Shown here: positions 1 to 5,126 of the stretch, in pieces
How positions within the stretch are numbered: position 1 is the stretch's first letter
How the letters are laid out: each line of letters starts with the position of its first letter
NCBI GenBank assembly: GCA_017961965.1
Contig: JAGCWG010000577.1
Span: 1-5,126 of the forward strand
Direction of reading: 5' to 3'
DNA length: 5,126 nt
From: Bacteroidaceae bacterium
GTDB lineage: Bacteria > Bacteroidota > Bacteroidia > Bacteroidales > Bacteroidaceae
Notes under the pieces: model-generated
Databases searched by the model: none
Told to the model about the DNA's origin: nothing
Seen by the model: only the letters and a program-made list of their open reading frames with translations
Position numbers and translations under genes: made by a program

Positions 1-10
1 AACATTTATA

Positions 11-38
11 GGCTGTGGTAAAAGGTTTTACCACAGCC
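11..38 (-). terminator. Hairpin terminator of the minus-strand operon
   Basis: Positions 11-23 (GGCTGTGGTAAAA) and 26-38 are perfect 13-bp inverted repeats separated by only two bases; a real loop would open the inner A-T pairs. The hairpin lies 56 bp past the stop codon of the GLPGLI gene, the last gene of the leftward operon. The bases after the stem on the minus strand (TATAAATGTT) are AU-rich but not a clean U tract. It could therefore be a weak intrinsic or bidirectional terminator, or protect the mRNA 3' end. Nothing to its left is visible, so a converging plus-strand gene outside the window cannot be judged. Confidence 0.65.
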
Positions 39-94
39 ATCTAAAAAAGATTTATGTGTCTTTTTAGTAAATCAGACGATTTTATCAAAACATA

Positions 95-802
95 TCAGTT
101 ACGCTTCATCATTTCGACTCTCTTATTAACCATTTCTGTAAAGTCGGCTTTATTTATAACCTTTCCTTCTGTTGGCTTTATAATATCACCTTCTACCACA
201 TCGTTTATCTCAGTTGCTGTATATGTTTGTTGTCCATTGTCAAATTGTAATACCAACCCGTTTAGACCACATGCAATTGGTTCATCTTTAAGCGGAATAT
301 GTGGAGTGTACCAAATGGTTGTTTTTTTATCTGAAGAAACAGCCTTAATACATTCAAACCCAAGGATGATTTTCTTTTCACCCTTAACCTCAGTGAAGTC
401 TGAAGAACGAATACTATCTACGACAATATATTCCTTTCCAAAGACAGAAGTTTTATCTAGAATGACGCCCTCATTATGATTCTTATATGTATAATTCTGC
501 GCTTGTGCCAATGCTGCAGCATTTACATCTATTGTTTGGCCCATAAAAGTGATTTCCTGTTTTCCTTCACCAGGAATCAAACGATACTCACTCTCATTGT
601 CCTTGAATTTAAGTCTATAATTCATTACTACATCCTTGTATGCATTAGCAAGACTGCTTCTCATTTGCTCATTTAATCCAGCAGTTGCAAACAAGTCTGG
701 AGAATCGCTGTTATATACAGCCTGATATGTCACAGTTAATTCCTGTGCATGAGCCATAACCATCTGAAGAGTTATGGCAAGTAGAGAGAATAATTTTTTC
801 AT
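95..802 (-). CDS. GLPGLI family secreted protein
   Basis: This is a complete 235-residue protein. Residues 1-19 form a signal peptide (MKKLFSLLAI..., cleavage site AHA with Q20 as the new N-terminus), so it is exported to the periplasm or beyond. I assign it to the GLPGLI family (TIGR01200) from three features. A mid-protein block, LGFECIKA (147-154), matches the family's 'I.GY.C.KA' pattern. It is followed by TIWYTPHIPL (162-171), and then by the signature region GLNGLVLQF (179-187), in which Asn replaces the usual Pro. Two mature-region cysteines, C151 and C178, flank the WYTP segment. The family is nearly confined to Bacteroidota, its biochemical role is unknown, and members often sit next to TonB-receptor-like barrels, as here. 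The gene starts 26 bp after the barrel gene stops, with an AT-rich leader and no Shine-Dalgarno, and is probably co-transcribed with it. Confidence 0.88.
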   Translation of the reverse strand: MKKLFSLLAITLQMVMAHAQELTVTYQAVYNSDSPDLFATAGLNEQMRSSLANAYKDVVMNYRLKFKDNESEYRLIPGEGKQEITFMGQTIDVNAAALAQAQNYTYKNHNEGVILDKTSVFGKEYIVVDSIRSSDFTEVKGEKKIILGFECIKAVSSDKKTTIWYTPHIPLKDEPIACGLNGLVLQFDNGQQTYTATEINDVVEGDIIKPTEGKVINKADFTEMVNKRVEMMKRN

Positions 803-828
803 GTTAACTTATCTTATAAAATGTTTAT

Positions 829-3450
829 TTAATATTTCATTGTTATTCCAGCAATAATATGACCAGGCAAATGCCAAGTAAGACTTTTAGACAGATAATA
901 AGATGATATATTTCCTACCAATTGTCTTCGTTCGTTTATGTGTAGTATATCCGTTCCAGATACTTCTAAAACGAGTTTTTTTGACATGTTATACCTGAAA
1001 TCAAAGCCATAATATACATTATTTGTCTTTGACTGATTAAGATTGAATGTCTGTAGTTTAGCATTAAAATCTGCATAAATATCCTTGTTTTGCCATGATA
1101 CTAATGTAAGAATATCATTTGTCATATATTTATTTTCAGTTGGTGTTCCTGAATATTTCATATTCAAAGCCGACCATTCCATTTTACAATTAAACCCTTT
1201 CTTGAAAAATGTTCTCAATTGCAACATCATTTGAACATTATTCGAGGTCGTATTATAAAGAGTGCCAGCATTAAGCATAGGAGAATGTGTCTGATTATAA
1301 TTTACATTATACCTGATATTTAATGGTAAATCAACAAATTTATATTCAACTGACGACATAAATGATAATGATGTCTCTTTGGCTCCTATTTTTTTCTCCG
1401 TAATATTTAGCACTCCTTCCTGTATGTTATTATTGCAAATAGGATTATTTATGAATTCATACGACAAAGTGTTAAGAAAATTCCAACCACTATATTGTAA
1501 TGACAACAAATGAGAACATGATATCTTATGTGACGAACTGAAGAAACGATTAGCCGAACTTTTATACAGCTGATTATAGCTCTTTAGCCATTGACCGTCA
1601 AAAAGATTCATAATTGAATTTCTGTTTGTTCCGTATTTGTAATTTGTCATAATATAATGGAATGGCGTAAACTGGTACTTTGCCTGGATGAATGGAGAGA
1701 AAACATTCGATTTATTGTCATTAAAATCTTTTTTTATATTTGTACACACATTATTGTGAATATAACGCAATCTTACAGAATAAACAAATTTGCCCCTGTC
1801 TCGCCCTATTTGTACATCAGAAAACAAACTTGAGTAATTTAATTCCGAGTTCTCATTTTCATCTTTTATAGAATACTGTTCACAATCAAAAGCGCACAAG
1901 TTTTGTTTCTCTAAATCCCCATTAACAGCCAGACGCAAATAATAAGCATCATTTATTCTATACATATAGAACAATTGCATGGATATCGCCTTATTGTCAT
2001 TTTCATAATAAAAATCACGTTTGTCGTCAAGATTCAATCCTTTAAGAAATGATAAATCCGAACTTTTGAAATCATACCTTTCATTATTATTTTTTAAAGT
2101 CTGATTGATTGAGAAACTCAAAAGATTTTTACCCAAGCGTTGTGCTAAAACAACAGCATTATTAATAGATAAAATATGTGACAATGAGTTGTATGATACA
2201 GGATTATACACTAATTCATTATTACCGCTTTTATCTTGTGAAGCATTTATCATGTTTCCTGTATATATAATACTAAAATTCTTATTCGGGATATAACACA
2301 TTTTAAGATTCATCAAGCCATTATGCTGTCCTGACTTTTCTGTTAAACTTTCATGATAATTAAATCCTGACATATACTCATAGTCTATCTCCTTATGAGA
2401 ACGATAGAAATCATATCCATATACTCCACTAAAAGATATCTTGATTTTGTCGTTTGGGATATTGATATAATTCAGCGCAGCCATGCTGTTATTTCGTTGA
2501 GTAATATCCTTTTTATTATTTGTAAATGCAGAATAATCCTCAAGTTGTTTAGAGAGTTCTTCCGTCGGACTCTCTCCGCTCAATAGATTTTTATATCCAC
2601 CATTGAACTGGATAATATCCTGGAATGAAAGTAAGCGTTCACCAACATTATTTGAAGACACAATTGTTGATAACATTTTTTTGCTTCCAATATAAATTGA
2701 GGAATTACGCATCTTATATTTATTTACAACCCCTCCATACCCTTCTATTTCACCTTTTATCCTGTTACGTGATTTTTCGTCAAAGCCTACATTTACCACA
2801 GTTTCATTTGATGTCTTAAAGCCATCAAAGATATTGTATTCAGAGTAATTGTCAATAACATCAACCTTTCTTACCGAATTGGCAGAAATATTATCCATAG
2901 GAATAGATGTGTTACCCTGAAATAAATCCTGGCCTTCCAATAAGATACGACTTACATGCTTGCCATTAGCCGTTATACTCTTAGAATTTTCATCAACCCT
3001 GACATTTGGCAATTGATTAAGAACATCTTTAAGATTCCTTTCGCTTCCTGACACGAAATGATTTACAATATATGTTGTAGTATCACCACTAACATTAATG
3101 CCAGTAGAAACGACTTTTACCTCTTGTAACTGTTGAGCATCATCAATAAATAACTCAATATTGATTTTTGATTGGTTCCAGATTATTATTTTTTTCAGAG
3201 CCGTACTACTACTAAGATAAGTAGCCTTAACATAGTAGCTTCCTTTAACCACTCCATCAAAGACAAACTTTCCATCATCATCCGTATATGTCATCTGAGC
3301 AATACTTGTGTCTTTTTGATGGAGCAATATAACTTTAGCCGTGGCAAGAACACATGAGTCGCTATCAAACACTTTACCACTCACATGTCCTTGTCCACTC
3401 GCTAAAATATACGAACACAAGACGAATATTAATGTGAATAATATTCTCAT
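829..3450 (-). CDS. Outer membrane beta-barrel, TonB-receptor-like protein with N-terminal CarboxypepD-regulatory domain
   Basis: This is a complete 873-residue protein, a usual length for the family. The signal peptide is residues 1-19 (ASG, then Q20). Residues about 23-102 are a CarboxypepD-regulatory-like beta-sandwich (VSGKVFD...DDDGKFVFDGVVKGSYYVKA). LQEVKVVS (108-115) resembles the TonB-box segment LDEVVVxx of SusC-like receptors. Residues about 121-225 match the plug region: GDTTTYIVNHF (122-132), LKDVLNQLPNVRV (140-152), and ANGKHVSRILLEGQDLF (161-177). The rest, rich in Asn, Tyr and alternating hydrophobic residues, is barrel (OMP_b-brl_3-type). It ends in Tyr, the aromatic C-terminal residue expected of a BAM substrate. 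It should sit in the outer membrane and import or bind an unknown ligand. It is not a SusC: no SusD gene is adjacent, and the downstream partner is a GLPGLI protein. It starts 15 bp after the small upstream gene, so it is the middle gene of the operon. TonB-driven transport is inferred. Confidence 0.88.
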   Translation of the reverse strand: MRILFTLIFVLCSYILASGQGHVSGKVFDSDSCVLATAKVILLHQKDTSIAQMTYTDDDGKFVFDGVVKGSYYVKATYLSSSTALKKIIIWNQSKINIELFIDDAQQLQEVKVVSTGINVSGDTTTYIVNHFVSGSERNLKDVLNQLPNVRVDENSKSITANGKHVSRILLEGQDLFQGNTSIPMDNISANSVRKVDVIDNYSEYNIFDGFKTSNETVVNVGFDEKSRNRIKGEIEGYGGVVNKYKMRNSSIYIGSKKMLSTIVSSNNVGERLLSFQDIIQFNGGYKNLLSGESPTEELSKQLEDYSAFTNNKKDITQRNNSMAALNYINIPNDKIKISFSGVYGYDFYRSHKEIDYEYMSGFNYHESLTEKSGQHNGLMNLKMCYIPNKNFSIIYTGNMINASQDKSGNNELVYNPVSYNSLSHILSINNAVVLAQRLGKNLLSFSINQTLKNNNERYDFKSSDLSFLKGLNLDDKRDFYYENDNKAISMQLFYMYRINDAYYLRLAVNGDLEKQNLCAFDCEQYSIKDENENSELNYSSLFSDVQIGRDRGKFVYSVRLRYIHNNVCTNIKKDFNDNKSNVFSPFIQAKYQFTPFHYIMTNYKYGTNRNSIMNLFDGQWLKSYNQLYKSSANRFFSSSHKISCSHLLSLQYSGWNFLNTLSYEFINNPICNNNIQEGVLNITEKKIGAKETSLSFMSSVEYKFVDLPLNIRYNVNYNQTHSPMLNAGTLYNTTSNNVQMMLQLRTFFKKGFNCKMEWSALNMKYSGTPTENKYMTNDILTLVSWQNKDIYADFNAKLQTFNLNQSKTNNVYYGFDFRYNMSKKLVLEVSGTDILHINERRQLVGNISSYYLSKSLTWHLPGHIIAGITMKY

Positions 3451-3465
3451 ATTTTTATGGATAAT

Positions 3466-3768
3466 TTAATTAAACAGATCTTTAGAAATCCATCTTTTCA
3501 TTGTTTTTAGAGTCACTCTATTTTTCGTTGCCAATGCCCCGTTATCATAAAGAACACATGCACATCTAAATGCAAAGTAAACTGTCAAATACAATATCAA
3601 CAATGATAATATAATATTCATTGTGACACCTTGTTTCGCAAATATAGGAATTGATGCTATAGGGCTTGATAAAGGAATATCTATATATTGTGTTTCTGCA
3701 TTTGATGTAACAATAGGAGATAAAACTCCCATAATCATTAGTGCCATTGGCAAAAATACTCTTTTCAT
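3466..3768 (-). CDS. Small unrecognised membrane protein (signal peptide plus one transmembrane segment)
   Basis: I do not recognise this 100-residue protein. Residues 1-24 (MKRVFLPMALMIMGVL...TSNA) look like a cleavable signal peptide, with SNA before E25. Residues 25-50 (ETQYIDIPLSSPIASIPIF...) would be periplasmic. About 51-73 (NIILSLLILYLTVYFAFRCACVL) is a transmembrane helix with two cysteines, C69 and C71. The tail, 74-100, is rich in Lys and Arg (TKNRVTLKTMKRWISKDLF), fitting a cytoplasmic location by the positive-inside rule. An in-frame ATG at 3816 would add 16 residues (MKQQKKSTTKLNRIYL). I reject it because it falls only about 6 nt after the predicted transcription start and would bury the signal peptide behind a charged extension. 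The gene is first in the operon, 15 bp before the barrel gene, which suggests an accessory or signalling role. Its being a peptide precursor is possible but unsupported. Confidence 0.72.
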   Translation of the reverse strand: MKRVFLPMALMIMGVLSPIVTSNAETQYIDIPLSSPIASIPIFAKQGVTMNIILSLLILYLTVYFAFRCACVLYDNGALATKNRVTLKTMKRWISKDLFN

Positions 3769-3827
3769 AAGATAAATTCGATTAAGTTTTGTTGTAGATT
3801 TTTTTTGTTGTTTCAAATTTTCTGCTG

Positions 3828-3858
3828 CAAAGGTATTAAGTCTGACTCATCTGACAAT
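3828..3858 (-). promoter_or_regulatory. Bacteroidota-type promoter of the three-gene operon
   Basis: On the minus strand, ATTG (3858-3855) is followed by a 19-bp spacer and TACCTTTG (3835-3828). This fits the Bacteroidota sigma-ABfr consensus, TTTG / 19-21 bp / TAnnTTTG. Transcription should begin near 3821-3823, giving an A-rich leader of roughly 53-55 nt before the ATG at 3768. A-rich leaders without Shine-Dalgarno are usual in this phylum. The promoter decides the start codon of the small gene. Confidence 0.78.
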
Positions 3859-3865
3859 GGAAAAT

Positions 3866-3927
3866 TTGTACCAAGACGTAATCACCTTGTACCAATGTGT
3901 AACCCACATTTGTAACCTATTTGTACC
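3866..3927. repeat. TTGTACC direct-repeat array, candidate operator
   Basis: TTGTACCAA occurs exactly at 3866-3874 and 3887-3895, so the starts are 21 bp apart with a 12-bp spacer. Related copies follow: GTGTAACC (3897-3904), TTGTAACC (3910-3917) and TTGTACC (3921-3927). Start-to-start steps of 21, 10, 13 and 11 bp place most copies on roughly the same helix face. Relative to the predicted start near 3822, the first two copies centre at about -48 and -69, directly upstream of the -33 element, where an activator would bind. Two 9-bp direct repeats with a 12-bp gap is also the geometry of LytTR-domain binding sites, although the base match to the known LytTR consensus is only partial. The binding protein is unknown. 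Confidence 0.6.
3890..3914. repeat. Imperfect dyad within the operator array
   Basis: The left arm TACCAATGTG (3890-3899) and the right arm CACATTTGTA (3905-3914) are reverse complements at 9 of 10 positions; the mismatch is 3893 against 3911. They flank a 5-bp centre, TAACC. The dyad overlaps the second to fourth repeat copies, so the two patterns may be alternative readings of one regulatory site. It has no T tract and lies upstream of the promoter, so it is not a terminator. Confidence 0.45.
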
Positions 3928-4051
3928 CCCTCAATTCCGACTGCATATATAATTGATTATTTGCAACATAAACGTATAAAGATTTTATTATGGCACTATA
4001 AAACATATTAGAATCCGTAAAAACATTTTCATAAAATACTGCCATATAATT

Positions 4052-4082
4052 ATTCAACATTACATTAAAATGATTAACTTTG
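4052..4082 (+). promoter_or_regulatory. Promoter of the TPR lipoprotein gene
   Basis: TAACTTTG at 4075-4082 fits the Bacteroidota -7 element TAnnTTTG. A transcription start near 4089 would leave a leader of about 22 nt before the ATG at 4111. The matching -33 position holds only ATTC (4052-4055, 19-bp spacer) instead of a TTG-containing element. This suggests a weak basal promoter or one that needs help from a regulator. Confidence 0.62.
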
Positions 4083-4110
4083 CAGTCAAATTATAACAAT
4101 TAACACGACT

Positions 4111-5126
4111 ATGCGCTCAAAAATTACTCTTTTTTTATTAACCATTATCATTTCTCTTTGTTCTTGCACAGAACATAAGACGGAAATTTATGACGACATA
4201 AACACTTTATTGGAAACTAATCCTCGAAAGGGATTGGATAAAGTTCTATTGATGATAAAGCAGAACAAAGATAATAGTCAATATACAAAGATGAAACTTG
4301 CCTTATTGAAATATAAGGGTGAAGACAAATGTGATACACTACATAGAAGTGACTCGATAATCAAACCAATATACGATTTTTTTATGGATAATGGTAGTAA
4401 TGGAGAAAAACTTGAAGTAAATTACTATATGGGAAGAACATATAATGATTTGCATAAATATCCATTAGCTATTACATACTACAATAAAGCCATAGAAATA
4501 GGTAACAACTACCAAATAGGCAGAACAGACTCTATGGTTCTTGCTAATGTATATTCTCAATTATCTGGTCTTTATGCTATTATCTCGGACAATAAAAATC
4601 GTGTAAAACTATCATATAAAGCTTTACAAATTCGTCAAAAATTAGGCATAGATGATATTTCTTCGTATGCACCATTGGCAACAGCATATAATTTTGCAGG
4701 GAAAACAGATAGTGCAACATTGTTACACAAACAATGTGTACTTAAAATATCATGTAAAAGTAATATTAATGACTACATGCTATATCTTGCAGAAGAACTG
4801 GATTTCTTCTGTGTTCATGACGAAACGAAGATGGCAGAGTGGACTTTTAATCTTACAAAATCCCTTAACCAAGATTCTATTCCGCCTTTTTTGAATTATT
4901 CAATTTCTTCATATTATGCTTTTGTACATTACGATAAAGACTCATGCTTGTTTTATGCCCAAAAGGCTTTTGACAAAGAGAATGATATAAAAAATAAAGC
5001 AAACTATGCTCAACGTATTGCAACAATATATGCAATGAATAAAGATTATCAAACAGCATTTAACTATGCTTATGATTATTTCCTTTTAGAAGACTCAGCA
5101 AAGACTTTGGAAAATATTGAAGCTAC
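4111..5126 (+). CDS. TPR-repeat lipoprotein, probable membrane-linked regulator (3' end beyond window)
   Basis: The frame is open from the ATG at 4111 to the window edge and gives 338 residues without a stop; the C-terminus lies outside. Residues 1-19 (MRSKITLFLL...SLCSC) are a lipoprotein signal with lipobox LCSC and acylated C19, so the mature chain is anchored and faces the periplasm. The rest is alpha-helical, with TPR-like units: 101-134 (YYMGRTYNDLHKYPLAITYY), about 143-178, and 297-330 (IATIYAMNKDYQTAFNYA). The block DSIIKPIYDFF...YYMGRTY (81-111) and the closing YFLLEDSAKTLENIEA (323-338) resemble a Bacteroidota family. In that family the TPR region is followed by a coiled coil, a transmembrane helix and often a C-terminal helix-turn-helix. 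Neither the helix nor the DNA-binding domain is visible here, so the regulator role is inferred from this resemblance and from divergent placement next to the operon. It could instead be a plain TPR scaffold lipoprotein. The leader has no Shine-Dalgarno, as is normal for the phylum. Confidence 0.82.
   Translation, partial: MRSKITLFLLTIIISLCSCTEHKTEIYDDINTLLETNPRKGLDKVLLMIKQNKDNSQYTKMKLALLKYKGEDKCDTLHRSDSIIKPIYDFFMDNGSNGEKLEVNYYMGRTYNDLHKYPLAITYYNKAIEIGNNYQIGRTDSMVLANVYSQLSGLYAIISDNKNRVKLSYKALQIRQKLGIDDISSYAPLATAYNFAGKTDSATLLHKQCVLKISCKSNINDYMLYLAEELDFFCVHDETKMAEWTFNLTKSLNQDSIPPFLNYSISSYYAFVHYDKDSCLFYAQKAFDKENDIKNKANYAQRIATIYAMNKDYQTAFNYAYDYFLLEDSAKTLENIEA

Larger units (their letters stand above)
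3769..4110. other. Divergent intergenic region of 342 bp
   Basis: This region separates the two oppositely transcribed units. From left to right it holds the A-rich leader of the leftward operon (3769-3822), the leftward promoter (3828-3858), the repeat/dyad array (3866-3927), an AT-rich stretch (3928-4074), and the rightward promoter (4075-4082) with its short leader. In the AT-rich stretch I see only a small palindrome, ATAAT-TG-ATTAT at 3949-3960, and no convincing RNA gene, terminator or small reading frame. The array lies some 150-200 bp from the rightward promoter but touches the leftward one, so it most likely serves the operon. Confidence 0.7.

Noticed and set aside
54..479. 141-codon open frame on the plus strand
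   Set aside because: It lies antisense to the GLPGLI gene and runs through the terminator-side flank. It has no family resemblance, and the opposite frame has a signal peptide and family motifs.
2105..2819. Several 60-codon plus-strand frames inside the barrel gene
   Set aside because: All are antisense shadows of a complete, well-supported 873-codon gene. None has a plausible promoter or recognisable motifs.
3769..3816. Extended 116-residue form of the small membrane protein
   Set aside because: The added 16 residues would begin almost at the predicted transcription start and place a basic stretch before a normal signal peptide.
3866..3927. CRISPR array reading of the short repeats
   Set aside because: The repeat units are only 7-9 bp with 2-14 bp gaps, far too short for CRISPR repeats and spacers, and no cas genes are present.
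3960..3990. Possible extra rightward promoter beginning with TTTG at 3960-3963
   Set aside because: No TAnnTTTG element follows at 19-21 bp, whereas a clear one exists at 4075-4082.
4652..4894. 80-codon plus-strand frame, and a 60-codon minus-strand frame at 4877-5059
   Set aside because: Both overlap the TPR lipoprotein gene in other frames. The TPR frame is uninterrupted and has a lipobox and TPR-like repeats.
1..5126. Insertion sequence, tRNA, rRNA or attachment site
   Set aside because: I found no transposase frame, terminal inverted repeats with target duplications, cloverleaf or rRNA-like segment in the window.

Overview
The window looks like Bacteroidales DNA (Bacteroides, Prevotella or a close relative). 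It is AT-rich and has no Shine-Dalgarno sequences ahead of its genes. Its promoters carry the Bacteroidota -7 element TAnnTTTG. The proteins it encodes belong to families largely restricted to this phylum: a GLPGLI-family protein, a CarboxypepD-regulatory/plug/beta-barrel outer membrane protein, and a TPR lipoprotein of the regulator type. The genus cannot be fixed from the sequence alone.

Layout: positions 1-94 hold a strong hairpin that probably ends the minus-strand operon. Three genes run leftward from about 3768 to 95. The first encodes a 100-residue protein with a signal peptide and one further membrane segment, which I do not recognise (3466-3768). The second encodes an 873-residue TonB-receptor-like outer membrane protein (829-3450). 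The third encodes a 235-residue secreted GLPGLI-family protein (95-802). Gaps of 15 and 26 bp make one transcript likely. A good promoter (ATTG-N19-TACCTTTG) lies just upstream of the first gene. It implies that translation starts at 3768 rather than at the more upstream in-frame ATG at 3816.

From 4111 to the right edge a divergent gene on the plus strand encodes the first 338 residues of a TPR lipoprotein. It is open to the edge, so its C-terminus is missing here. It resembles Bacteroidota TPR proteins that continue into a membrane helix and a DNA-binding domain. I infer, without seeing that domain, that it may regulate the divergent operon.

The 342-bp region between the divergent starts carries the most interesting non-coding signal. 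Two exact 9-bp direct repeats (TTGTACCAA) start 21 bp apart, two or three degenerate copies follow, and a dyad overlaps the array. All lie just upstream of the operon's -33 element, where an activator would bind. Together these suggest a small envelope system: a divergent membrane-linked sensor/regulator, an operator array, and an operon for a small membrane protein, an outer membrane receptor or porin, and a secreted GLPGLI partner. The substrate or signal is not evident.
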